A DNA stretch of 64,000 nt, taken from contig NW_005179037.1 of NCBI RefSeq assembly GCF_000350225.1, positions 144,887-208,886 on the forward strand, in the 5' to 3' direction. The position numbers and the translations under genes are program-made. Positions 1 to 9,003 of the stretch are shown piece by piece. Positions within the stretch are counted from its first letter, which is position 1, and each line of letters starts with the position of its first letter. A model generated the notes under the pieces. That model saw only the letters and a program-made list of their open reading frames with translations. It ran no database searches and was not told the DNA's origin. Source of the DNA: Chondrus crispus. Taxonomy: Eukaryota > Rhodophyta > Florideophyceae > Gigartinales > Gigartinaceae.

Positions 1-1361
1 TTAGCGGGATTGCCACTGTGGGCGTCGTCCGTTTCCGGGTCTTCGCGTCGCGCGCCTCCTCCCGTAGCGGTGGTGGATTTAATTCTACCATCGTCCGTGA
101 CGGGTCCTTCTCGTCGCGCACATTCCCCCGCGGGTGAGGATTTAATCCTGCCTTCATCCGTAGCGGATTCTTTGCGACGCGCGTATCCTTCCGTAGCGGT
201 GGAGGATTGTCTTCTGCCATCGTCCGTAACTGGTTGTTGGCGTCGTGCCTGTTCCTCCGTAGCGGCCGAGGAATTATTTTTGTTCCCTCCCCCTTCCTTA
301 GCGTCGGCCTCTCCGGGGACCGGCACGCCAAGTGTCAGGATGTGTGTGGGGGATGGCAACGCGAGACCAACAACGGTATGCTTGGGGACGTGGGCCGCGC
401 GGCTTCTGAAGTTGCTAACGAGCACCGTAAACGGCTCGCCCGGGAGGAGGTCCATGACCCCTTGGGCCATCAGGCATAAATTCTTATGCGCCGTTTTGGG
501 GTGGTTTTGCAGGAAGCAAAGCCCCCCAACCGATTTTGCGACGCGTACCATCGCTTGGGTCATCGGGGGTATCGTCACCCCCTTGACGACGCGAATTTTC
601 CGTGACGGTACGTTCGTCGGGAACTGCGCGCGCTTCCGGTCGGCCGAATTTTCCTCCTGCGGGAGCTGCTGCGACGGTCCCCTCGAGGCCATCTTGCGGT
701 CGTGCCTCGAGGGTGTGACTCCCGTCAGCGCTACGGACGGCGCATGATTGAACAGCACCTTCCTCTGCGGTGGCAGGATCGCCTTCACGTGGCGATCCAG
801 GAACGTGGTTCCGAGGATACAGTCCACCTCAAGGTTGGTGACGACCAAGAACGGTACGCGCGCGACGAACTCACCAATCCGGACGTACAGCTTGAGCTCG
901 CCGAGGGCCATCATCGACCTATTCGAAGCGTCGATGAGCGGCGGGCTCCGCGCCGACTGGATGGCAGCGCGCCACGGTTCTGCAACACAGCGTAGGTGGA
1001 TTAGATTCGGGCCGGCGCCCGAATCTAGAACCGGCGTGATGGCGCGCATCATCGCGCGTCGTTGTCCGACCGTTGCGGTGACCTTGTAATTTTGCTTCTT
1101 GAAGAAGCAAATTGCCGCTTCGTCCGTTCGGCTCTGCGATTGCGCGCGTACCGAAGCGGTCGACGGGGTGCCTTGTTTATTGAGGCTTGGCATGGGGAGG
1201 ATCGTCGACGCCTCTACGCGTCCTCCCCGGCTTCCCCCGTCAACCCAAGGTCCTCGGGCCCCTCGTCCGTCAGCGGTAACGCGGGTTCTTCCGATTGGAC
1301 GGTCTCGCGCGGCTCGACCACGTTGATGCCCGTGGGAGCCTGCGCACGCGAATTTTGCCAC
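1..1361 (-). CDS. pol: Pol of A', N-terminal part (protease and start of RT)
   Basis: Partial pol polyprotein leaving the window at base 1. It overlaps the gag end in the -1 frame. It corresponds to pol of A from 17127: the protease active site of A (DSGAGPNL) lies at the equivalent of about 1005-1035, followed by a poorly conserved acidic linker of short repeats (Ser/Thr/Arg/Glu-rich) before reverse transcriptase. I see no lesion in this part. The large plus-strand ORF at 10-747 is only its antisense shadow. Confidence 0.8.
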   Translation of the reverse strand, partial: MAKFACAGSHGHQRGRAARDRPIGRTRVTADGRGARGPWVDGGSRGGRVEASTILPMPSLNKQGTPSTASVRAQSQSRTDEAAICFFKKQNYKVTATVGQRRAMMRAITPVLDSGAGPNLIHLRCVAEPWRAAIQSARSPPLIDASNRSMMALGELKLYVRIGEFVARVPFLVVTNLEVDCILGTTFLDRHVKAILPPQRKVLFNHAPSVALTGVTPSRHDRKMASRGPSQQLPQEENSADRKRAQFPTNVPSRKIRVVKGVTIPPMTQAMVRVAKSVGGLCFLQNHPKTAHKNLCLMAQGVMDLLPGEPFTVLVSNFRSRAAHVPKHTVVGLALPSPTHILTLGVPVPGEADAKEGGGNKNNSSAATEEQARRQQPVTDDGRRQSSTATEGYARRKESATDEGRIKSSPAGECARREGPVTDDGRIKSTTATGGGARREDPETDDAHSGNPA

Positions 1362-3763
1362 GCGGTCGGCGGTTGACGCTCGAACGGCGAACCTGGGCGG
1401 AGACCTTGCCGGATCCGAAGCTTTTGATAATTGGCCTCGCGGGCCTGCAAAAGCTTCGAACGCAGCGCGCTATCCGCCACCACAGGACATTGCTCCTGTC
1501 GGTGGGTCAGGTCCAGACAGAACCGACACGGCGGGGGTCCAGGTAATCCTTGGTTGAAGAACCGGACCCGCTGGTTCTGTACTGGCCTTCCGTACGGATG
1601 TGCGCGCGCGTCACCGTGTTGGGCGGGCGCCATCGGCGCGCCCGCCGGGGACGAGGCAGGTGAAGGATGGTAGCTAGTCGGCGGCGAGCTAAGCGAGCTC
1701 GGCGTCGCCGACTGGTCCGTCACCGCCAGTATCTCCTCCGTTTCGGTTCCGCGCGCTGTCGGGAGTTCAGACAGGGACTCGACCGACAGCACGGGCCTTG
1801 TCCGCGCGTTGCGCGTGAACCTTCTCACCGAATCGGACGGTGCTTGAGGCGACGCGAGCGAGGTCGCCTGTCTTCGAGCCGAGCGGTGCGTCTCGCCTAT
1901 CGCTTGCGCGTAGCGTGCCACCGCTTGGTAGTCCACGCCCGGATGCGTCGCGAGATAATTCCGCACCTGCGCGCACGTTGCTGGCAGATGTCCTTCAACG
2001 AAAAGGGACTTCAAGCGCCTGTCCGAAAATACGGTTCCGCAGCGCAACGCCTTGTCCCACAACTGGTTACTGTACACCTCCTCCGTCATATTAGAGCTCT
2101 GACGGAAGGAGGTGACATCACCGACCGCTTCGGAAATAACTTCGTCAGTCGCGTACGTGCGCAATAAGAAGTTAACGACTTCCGCGTAGGTTTCGAGCAT
2201 ATCGCCCTGCTCCGCATCGACCGCCATGGTGTTCCCGTGTAGCCTGGACTGGAGCAAGGCGTGAGCCTGCCCAGTCAAATAGAACTGGAAACACCATACG
2301 GCCGCGCCTTCGCTGACCCCATTGTGGTCGCAGGCCATCTTGAAGCGCGCGAGAAACCCTGGCACCGCGATTGGATCTTGACCACCGAATGTGTGGGTTT
2401 TCAGCTGGACGTCCAACTTCTTCCGATATCGGTTAACTCGCCGCGCGGTACTCGCGTCGTAGCGCGCGCTGCGATTTTCCAGCCTATACGTGCGGTAGTC
2501 GACGGCCTTGGTGAACAGGTCGTTCAGCGGCCTGATCACCGGCAACCGTTTCGGATCCCGCCTCGGGGCAGACCGGCGGTCTCTGCCCCTGCAATGGCGG
2601 TCTCCTTCTCCGCCGGGGCTACTGTAGCCTTCCGGAACGGAGTCTTCTCGCCGGAACCGACGTCGGTCGCGCGCATTGCGGCCTCTGCGGTCGCCTCTGC
2701 GCGATCCGTCCGACTCGGTGTCCTCGTCATCGGAGGGGTAACCGACCCCTCCGGCAGCGCGGTATCGCGTGTAGCGTCCTTCGCGGTTATCATCAGAGGG
2801 GTAACCGACCCCTCCGGCAGCGCGGTATCGCGTGTAGCGTCGTTCGCGGTTATCATCGGAGGGGTAACCGACCCCTCCGGCATCGCCGTATCGCGTGTAG
2901 CGTCCGTCGCGGTTCTTGCGCGTCGCCCTGTGGCGACGTCTTGTGTCTTCTTCCTCGGAGGGGTTTTCTGTACCCTCCGAGGTGTAGCCTTGAGCGCCGG
3001 GTGCGCTTCTTCTACTCGACCGATACGGCTGTCGCTTTTCTGTCGCGAAGCGCCCCAGGCGGTTTTCTGTCCGGCGGGGGCCAGCCGTATCGGCGAGCAC
3101 GGGAGGGCCATTTTCTGTGGGCCCTCCTGTAGCACCATAAATTGGTGGGAGGTAAATGGTCTTACCCTCCGGGCGAGGGGCCATTGTACCGATCCCGGGT
3201 GCGGCGCCAATCGGTTCAGCGTGCGTTAGCGTAGGATCCGGAGCGGTTGAGTCGCGCTGCTCGCGTGCGTCGACTCCTGCTCCGGCGAAGGTCGTGGCCA
3301 GACGATTGGCCACGGCGGAGCTGATCGCTCCCTTTAGAGCCGTACCGGACGGGGATTTTTCATCCACAGTGGTGAGCGCGGTCACCACCTCGCATTGGAC
3401 TTGAGCGGGTAGAAGTTCGTCCAAAAGCGGTGGTATCGCGCTGCGTACGTGCGCGTCCACGAGCGCGGGCACCGTTCGGTCGAGGCATACGCGCGCTACC
3501 TGGGGGAGTTCCGTAGCGAGGAACTCCTCGACCCACGCCTGGATGCGCGGCTGAATCGCGTCGACCATCCATTGGACGCGATTCTCAGTGCCTGCCGACA
3601 CGGCCGGCGTAACATCCGATGCCGACGCTCGCGTGCGGCCCGGTCGCGGTGGTGGTCGCAGCAGGGCTTCCGGGTTCTCCACCCGGGGGCGCGGTGCGCC
3701 ACTGCCACTGCGGGTGCTCAGACGCCCGGGGGCGGAGTCTCCCCCTTCTTCCGGTCGGTTCAT
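1214..3763 (-). CDS. gag: Gag of A'
   Basis: Capsid/nucleocapsid polyprotein of a Ty3/Gypsy element, expected to form cytoplasmic virus-like particles around the element RNA. The frame is open from 3802, but the first ATG is at 3763 (MNRPEEGG), giving about 849 residues. The middle (about 2708-2900) holds three tandem ~21-residue repeats with the core RYTRYRAAGGVGYPSDD, in an Arg/Asp-rich region. A zinc knuckle of form CX2CX4HX4C (CRFCLDLTHRQEQC) lies near the C terminus, as in nucleocapsids. No stop or frameshift is visible. Pol follows in the -1 frame and overlaps the gag 3' end. Confidence 0.88.
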   Translation of the reverse strand: MNRPEEGGDSAPGRLSTRSGSGAPRPRVENPEALLRPPPRPGRTRASASDVTPAVSAGTENRVQWMVDAIQPRIQAWVEEFLATELPQVARVCLDRTVPALVDAHVRSAIPPLLDELLPAQVQCEVVTALTTVDEKSPSGTALKGAISSAVANRLATTFAGAGVDAREQRDSTAPDPTLTHAEPIGAAPGIGTMAPRPEGKTIYLPPIYGATGGPTENGPPVLADTAGPRRTENRLGRFATEKRQPYRSSRRSAPGAQGYTSEGTENPSEEEDTRRRHRATRKNRDGRYTRYGDAGGVGYPSDDNRERRYTRYRAAGGVGYPSDDNREGRYTRYRAAGGVGYPSDDEDTESDGSRRGDRRGRNARDRRRFRREDSVPEGYSSPGGEGDRHCRGRDRRSAPRRDPKRLPVIRPLNDLFTKAVDYRTYRLENRSARYDASTARRVNRYRKKLDVQLKTHTFGGQDPIAVPGFLARFKMACDHNGVSEGAAVWCFQFYLTGQAHALLQSRLHGNTMAVDAEQGDMLETYAEVVNFLLRTYATDEVISEAVGDVTSFRQSSNMTEEVYSNQLWDKALRCGTVFSDRRLKSLFVEGHLPATCAQVRNYLATHPGVDYQAVARYAQAIGETHRSARRQATSLASPQAPSDSVRRFTRNARTRPVLSVESLSELPTARGTETEEILAVTDQSATPSSLSSPPTSYHPSPASSPAGAPMAPAQHGDARAHPYGRPVQNQRVRFFNQGLPGPPPCRFCLDLTHRQEQCPVVADSALRSKLLQAREANYQKLRIRQGLRPGSPFERQPPTAWQNSRAQAPTGINVVEPRETVQSEEPALPLTDEGPEDLGLTGEAGEDA

Positions 3764-3891
3764 CGTCGGATACGCTTCGCGATCGACGCGGTGATTTCTC
3801 AACCTTTTCCGTCCGTACGGTTCTGCGCGCGATCGAGCGACTACGCGTGCGGCTCAACCTCGAGAGTTATCCCCTCCACAAGAGTACCAAA

Positions 3892-4562
3892 TGTGGGATA
3901 ACTCCTCTCCGCCCTGGGTTGGGTGAGAGGCGGAGGCTTTAGGGAGGGAGCACGCGGCGCGGACGCGACGCGCTAATTGAACCGATCGGACGAGCTCGCG
4001 AAAAGGGAGTGGCTCGCTGGCCGGTTACGCGCAGTCGCCCCGTGGTGCGTGAACGGGAGCGACCGGTAACGGGTTAGAAGCCAGCGCGCGCGACAGACAT
4101 CCGAAAACGGACGTACGTAGGCGCAAAAGGGACGGGGGCGAGCTTGCCCCCGTTTACTGGTGGGGACGGGTGCCAGGTCTTAACCCCGCAGAGGGACGCC
4201 TCAGACACCTGTCCCAGTACAGTAGTACAGTACCTGCCGCCTAGTGCGTGCCGGGTACTGTACACAATTAAAAAACTAGCGCCATAATTGCTACTACCGC
4301 ACGGACGCTGCTACTACATGTGTGCACTACTGTACACGCGTGTTGCTTACAGACTACTGCACAGACGACACGTGTGCTAACGCGCACACGTAACACGCGT
4401 AGACTACCGCTCGGACGATACGTGCACTACTGTACACGTACGCCAGATTACGACCGCTCGGCATGCGCGCGCGCTCGCTACACGTGGGCACAACCGCCCA
4501 CGTGTATACCGTATATGGCCGTCCGATGACCTCCGCGCGCTCGCGCCGGTCATTATACTACA
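3892..4562 (-). repeat. 5' LTR of A'
   Basis: 671 bp. Read on the minus strand it opens TGTAGTATAA and closes GGATAACT..CCACA-type, as in the 672-bp LTR of A at 13925-14596. The U3 part carries many CACGTG and TACTGTA/TACAGTA palindromes (about 4210-4500). The first ~70 bp on the outer side differ clearly from A. Confidence 0.9.
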
Positions 4563-4721
4563 CGTCTGGTCACAAAATACCACCCTTTTTCATTGTAGAG
4601 GATAAGAATGTAATGAGTGGATGAATCTTGTCACTCCAGCAGACCGAAATAACATGCCATTCCCTTCCAATCTGATGGTGGCGACATTGGCTTACAGTGA
4701 TGTCACTGTTGACAGATTAAG

Positions 4722-5398
4722 TTGAGCTTCGAAAAGGCGGGGTTATGGCCAATGAACTGTTCATTTCCCGACAGGTTTAAGAGACAAGGACCCAATGCGG
4801 TGTCATATGACCCGAAAAGTTTGCTGGCAGCTTTAGTAAATGTGGCAATAGAACTCGCAACCGCGACAATCAGACTTTTCGCAAGCTCAAAAACATTTTG
4901 GAGGCAGCAAAAGACCCCACATTAGGACACTGTGATGTTGAAATATTTTTGAGCAAGAGCAGGAGTGTAGACAAAATCCTTATGACAAGCACACGTTCCT
5001 CGAAAAGTAAGAGTTCGACCGCAACTCGTCCGAAAAGTGTTGATTTGCAAATAGGGACACCTGCTCTCTATCTGACTTTGGACGAAATAATTGAAAGCCG
5101 AAAAGAGAGAGACGTAAAAATAGCTACTGAAACGCGACTCAAAGGTGAGAAGAAGGCAGAACAGGAACGCAAGCGCGTACAGCTGGGATTGTCAAGTGAA
5201 AATGGCTGTGCAAAGTCAACGTTGGGATCAGAAAACCAAATCCCGCTCTCTTTCGCACGCGACGAGAATTTTTCGCCCACGTCTGGGGCGAGGTACGGTG
5301 CGGCAATGAGTGGTACACTCTCGAAGCATGCCTTCAGGAAGGATAAAGGCGGTGAAGATGAGGTTGTGGAATATCTGTTGTCGCTTTCCGGTTCATAA
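4722..5398 (+). pseudogene. Fragment of a DDE_1 (pogo/jerky-like) transposase C terminus
   Basis: Two overlapping open stretches (4722-4925 and 4898-5398) in different frames look like one frameshifted coding region. The opening SFEKAGLWPMN resembles the 'FRKAGIWPFN' segment that follows the catalytic core in pogo/CENP-B-like transposases. The second half is a charged Lys/Glu-rich tail (ESRKERDVKIATETRLK). No catalytic region is present upstream. The family call is my recognition of one motif and is tentative; base composition is much lower in GC than the adjacent A'. Confidence 0.4.
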
Positions 5399-5612
5399 CT
5401 AAAATTACCAAATTGCCCCTTTTTCTCATTTGAGCCCTTTCTGCACGTGTGTGAAAATGTCAAATGGCTTCAAACAGGTTGTTTTCGCCCGCGTCCTTTC
5501 GTCGTCTATGGCACATGGACATCCCACTGGCTGTAGCAGACGCTTTTTGGTAGCCCAGGATAGTGCCATAAAACACTTGTTAGGCTCCGTCAAAATAATT
5601 ACCAAATTGCCC

Positions 5613-5783
5613 CCTCGGGGAAGGGTACTGCCTGCACGCGCCTTTCCTTACTGTAGCACTGTCAGCCGTCTGGGCTGACGGCACACGTGTGCGCGTGCGT
5701 GCGTGTGCGCGCTGTAAGGTCCATGCCTTATTACCATGCGCGATCTAATTCTAATTCTATTTGTCGTCTCTAGTCATACTACA
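5613..5783 (-). repeat. Relic of a B/F-type LTR
   Basis: This stretch ends TCATACTACA and carries the sequence blocks seen at the same end of solo LTR F (58600-58825): a CTGTCAGC..GCTGAC inverted repeat, CACACGTGTG, CTGTAAGGTCC and TCTAATTCTAATTC. It looks like one end of an old LTR of the B/C/D/E/F superfamily. A ~17-bp direct repeat (AATTACCAAATTGCCCC) occurs at 5402 and again at 5596, just left of the relic. Confidence 0.55.
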
Positions 5784-5807
5784 GATCCGCGTTACGGCCG
5801 TGCCTAT

Positions 5808-5962
5808 CGACTCTGTGGTGATTCCTTCATATGACTCCCAGTCATTCCTCTCTCACGTCGTTGGCCAACGGCACCTCCCCTTTTGCTCAGTGGTTATCAT
5901 TTCCTGCATGACAGGTTATGGGCCTCATTGCTACTGCTGCGCACGCGAGTTCGAATCCCACC
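5808..5962 (+). repeat. tRNA-derived (SINE-like) repeat with A and B box
   Basis: TTTGCTCAGTGGTTATC (about 5881-5897) resembles an RNA polymerase III A box, and GAGTTCGAATCCC (about 5947-5959) matches the B-box consensus, 50-60 bp downstream as in tRNA genes. The flanking arms do not fold into a tRNA: the T stem does not pair. A tRNA-derived SINE or decayed tRNA is more likely than a working tRNA. The first ~95 bp recur at 6351-6450 without the B-box half. Confidence 0.4.
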
Positions 5963-5988
5963 GTACACCTCCCCCCCACACTACCCTA

Positions 5989-6115
5989 TCACAAGCTCAC
6001 ACGTCAACCACCCGACGTCGTTAGAAGCACCTCTCACAAGCTCACACGTCAACCACCCGACGTCGTTAGAAGCAACCTCTCACAAGCCGACACGTCTCAC
6101 ACCCGACGTATTCAC
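5989..6115 (+). repeat. Short tandem repeat, unit about 45 bp, ~2.7 copies
   Basis: The unit begins TCACAAGCTCACACGTC and contains CACCCGACGTCGTTAGAAGC. Copies start near 5989, 6033 and 6080; the last is more diverged. No coding or structural role is visible. Confidence 0.75.
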
Positions 6116-6350
6116 ATGACGCCGAAAACCCATTTTCATCAGGTTTCAAGGTCCACCCCGCACTGTAAGACGTCATCAACACGCATCAAAAACCTTCAGG
6201 TTCAGGGTAAACCTGCGCTCATACTTTCAAGTTAATCCGGCAATCCTTCTCATTCAGTCACTCACATACGAGTTCAGGGGGACTGTGGTGATTCCTTCAA
6301 CTCTTTCATTGAACTCGTCTGCTCATTCCCACTTTGCGATGCTTCCTTCT

Positions 6351-6450
6351 CTGCTGATTCCTTCATATGACTCCCAGTCATTCCTCTCTCACGTCGTTGG
6401 CCAACGGCACCTCCCCTTTTGCTCAGTGGTTATCATTTCCTGCATGACAG
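6351..6450 (+). repeat. Second copy of the 5820-5912 repeat
   Basis: Nearly exact direct repeat of 5820-5912, from GATTCCTTCATATGACTCCC through the A-box-like GCTCAGTGGTTATC to CTGCATGACAG, then diverging. It ends where the GH63 relic begins, so it may mark the left edge of an insertion or rearrangement. Confidence 0.7.
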
Positions 6451-6451
6451 A

Positions 6452-7645
6452 CTCAAGCCGGCCAACTGAGCCCATCTCACTCGTCTTTTACGCCACCACA
6501 AGTCCTGATGACCTTGATAAGGAGATTAACACGGTTAGTATGGACGACGCGTCCCTGTGGGGAAAATGGGCCTTGGTAACGGTATGCATATCTCACGAGA
6601 GGAAATCGAAGGGATGTCGTCCTTGAAGGCATTGCAGAGGGTGTTGATGGAAGGCACAGGGTTCCAGTCAAGTGGCTGGAGTTCGGATCTGTTTCTGATA
6701 TAGCTAGTGAGGTTCCTTCCTCATTGACAGTCTCCAGATCAAATAGTGCATCCGAGTTTCGGGCGTTTCTGCGCGCAAGGGGCGATGTCCCAGAGATGGA
6801 GAGTTTGCCAGTTGATACTTTCCATGTTGCTTCGCTACCATCGGATCCAAAACTTGCTTGGGCCGTTGAAAAGGTCCTTGATCGTCTACTACGGAAGTCT
6901 CGTCTTGCTGATCACAATGACCAATCATCTTCTCTCTATGTAACCAAAGGATGCGGTGCAAAGAAACTGTGAGGGTGTGCTCGTGCAGAGGCTTGTCGAA
7001 GCACCGTTCCAAATCGACGTGGCGTTTGCTCACTCCGATGGGAGAACGGCCGAAGATGTCAACAGTATTCCCACAAAAAAATTGGGCCATGAAGGCATGC
7101 AGAGTCTACTTGAAGCAAGCCGGAAGCGTTTTGATGCCAAATTTGATCGGGCGTTTGAGCTTGGTGCGAAGAACGTCTCGGTAGATGAACAAGCTTTTGC
7201 GAAAGCAGCTCTGTCAAATATGCTTGGAATTATTGGGTTCTGCTACGGAAGTTCTGTACCTCAGAAACAGAGAAAGAACTCTACCGGACAGGAGGACTTA
7301 CAATTCCTGGACGCAGTAGGCCCACTAGCCACCCATCTCGCGCGTTGTTTCCAAGAGGTTTCTTATGGGATGAGGGAAAAGGTTTGCCACGAACGTTACG
7401 AAACCATTTTGCCATTGGCGGGCTTACTCAAACCCACAGATCTGCGGATTGGTGCGATTTTGGACGCTCTAGAGGACCCAGGACTTTTCAGGGCACGAGC
7501 AGGCGTACGCTCACTTTCAAGGAAGGACGAATGACATCGTAAAGGAGATGACTACTGGACAGGTTCAGTGTGGATGTCCTTCAATTTCCTCACACTTGCG
7601 GCATTGAGGACGAAGTACTCTATAGAAGACGGCCCGGAGACGTAG
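6452..7645 (+). pseudogene. Mannosyl-oligosaccharide glucosidase (glucosidase I, GH63) relic
   Basis: Glucosidase I trims the outer glucose from N-glycans in the endoplasmic reticulum. GH63 signatures occur in order but in different frames: PISLVFY (6478), GLGNGMHIS (6570), a helix-rich linker (6724-6970), GHEGMQSLLEASRKRFDAKF with AKAALSNMLG (7085-7235), the hallmark FPRGFLWDEG (7348) in another frame, then LPLAGLLKPTDLRI, RSLSRKDE and YWTGSVW (7405-7575). The segment between FLWDEG and the C-terminal part, which in intact enzymes holds several hundred residues of the (alpha/alpha)6 barrel, is missing. Frameshifts and a stop at 7532 confirm it is broken. It could be the 3' part of a dead host gene; an intron-bearing live gene is unlikely because no GT/AG pair restores the missing barrel. 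Confidence 0.75.
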
Positions 7646-7689
7646 AATTTTACTGAAACCACTCAATATTGGGGTACCTGCTAGGTGAA

Positions 7690-7746
7690 GAAGAGCCCCA
7701 CATTAAAGAGGGGCTCTTCGGGCTAGGGAGGAATTAGCCCTAGCCC
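7690..7746. other. Two adjacent perfect hairpins
   Basis: First hairpin: GAAGAGCCCC (7690-7699) and GGGGCTCTTC (7710-7719), a perfect 10-bp stem with a 10-nt loop. The second begins on the next base: GGGCTAGGG (7720-7728) and CCCTAGCCC (7738-7746), a perfect 9-bp stem. They lie between the GH63 relic and the TIR element. The function is unknown. Confidence 0.85.
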
Positions 7747-8157
7747 CTCACAGTATGAAGAAGAATTAGACGGCCCATACAAAGAAAGAACGAGCGTCGA
7801 AGATACAAGGGGACGCGCAATAGTGCTGTTTTTGTTAGTGCCACCCTCGAATTACTGCCGCCCAAGTGCCACGTGTCACAGACGACGTCGTCGTCACCTC
7901 CATCTCTGGCAGGGTTGTGTGGGATCTTTGGAGAGTTTGGGTGTGGAGTACGATGTGAGCAATGCTTTATCACATTTGAGGTCTGCGAAACGAGCCTTTT
8001 TGGAAGCTGAGCATGAGAGGGAGGGTCGGAAACAACAACAGACCTTAATAACAGAGTTTTGGCCAAGCAATGGTTCACCCCACTGATCACTGCCGCTCCG
8101 GATTAGGGCCGTTTTTCTAGTATTCACACAGGGCGGCACTAATGCGTAGGGTCCACT
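7747..8157. other. No confident gene; weak transposase-like tail
   Basis: A plus-strand reading frame at about 7915-8086 ends RKQQQTLITEFW, which faintly resembles the C-terminal tails of pogo-type transposases (compare QTRISDFF at 45220). Nothing else supports it as a gene. Confidence 0.3.
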
Positions 8158-8159
8158 AT

Positions 8160-8756
8160 ACTAGTGTCTACGTGTAGCTAGACGACCGGCTATTTGACCT
8201 CATATGAGGTCAGCTTTTTTTTATGGAACTACAGGGGTCCGATGGCCCTCTTTACTCTGCTCGCTGTGCGTCGTCGTCTTATGTGCTATTCTCTACTGTC
8301 CTGGACAGGCTGTCTTGTGCGGTCTGTCATTTTTTTTGCAAAAATATATACATTATTTAATCGAAACTTTATAAAGTCAGTTTGGACACCATTTCTTTAA
8401 CGTATATGCCCTCGGCAATAACATCTTGCAAAACATTGGGATGGCAGTTGTCAATACACGGAGAGAATAAGAATCTAATGACGTTTCAATGATCAGTTGA
8501 CTTTTTAAACAGGCGTTTTGGTTTCGAAGATATCAACACATAACTTTTTGAGGTTGGTCAAAAAGGCTCCTTTTTTGGGAATTCTAAAAATGACTGGAAA
8601 AGACGTGTAGATCTCACCAAACTCCACCCTTCCGCAACGCAGAAGTCAACTGCGGTGGCGAGAGTATCTTTTTCCATCTTGTTGAGCTAGCACAAGTCGA
8701 GAAAAAATAAGTGGAAAAGTGACCTCATATGAAGTACTTGTCGTCTAGACACTAGA
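8160..8756. mobile_element. Small terminal-inverted-repeat element (MITE-like)
   Basis: Left end CTAGTGTCTA (8161) continuing to GACGAC and CATATGAGGTCA (8201-8212); right end, reverse-complemented, reads CTAGTGTCTAGACGAC followed by CATATGAGGTCA (8720-8755). The left arm has ~10 extra bases inside the repeat. An 18-bp perfect palindrome TGACCTCATATGAGGTCA sits at 8195-8212. The ~500-bp centre is AT-rich and has no transposase. The target duplication is not clear, so the superfamily cannot be assigned. Confidence 0.6.
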
Positions 8757-9003
8757 GGATCTGCAGCAGTCAGTTCTTCAAAATGCATTCAAAGTTTATT
8801 CGGAGACAGGTCAGTTGTGGGAGAACTATTCACCTAATGATGATGGATCCAGAAAATTGGGTCGCCAGTTCACCGGCGGGTCCTTAATATTGCTCATGTA
8901 TGCAGATATGTACGATGGCGTAACATAAAATCTACATCCTGCGTCAGAGAATCCACGAGAAGCTCTGCCGATGCGTGGATTCGGTGATCGGAGGACACTT
9001 CGG
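8757..9003. other. Spacer, nothing recognised
   Basis: No open frame, repeat or structure that I can support between the TIR element and the xylulokinase relic. Confidence 0.5.

Larger units (their letters stand above)
1..4562 (-). mobile_element. Ty3/Gypsy retrotransposon A' (truncated by window edge)
   Basis: Minus-strand LTR retrotransposon. From right to left it has a 5' LTR (3892-4562), a primer-binding region, a complete gag and the first part of pol, and then runs off the window at base 1. It is a second copy of family A (13925-44649): the two gag products are the same length and differ at only scattered residues. The outer LTR ends have drifted more than the coding part, so A and A' are probably separate subfamily insertions. 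Its target-site duplication cannot be checked because the other end lies outside the window. Confidence 0.93.

Noticed and set aside
10..747. 245-residue plus-strand ORF, also present as 305 residues at 17741-18658
   Set aside because: Antisense shadow of the acidic pol linker of A' and A; conserved only because the sense strand is.
2261..3229. 322-residue ORF opposite gag of A' and its counterpart at 15259-16110
   Set aside because: Shadow of the repeat-rich part of gag; unlike the 32800-35040 ORF it overlaps real sense coding.
5884..5960. Functional tRNA gene
   Set aside because: A and B boxes are plausible but acceptor and T stems do not pair.
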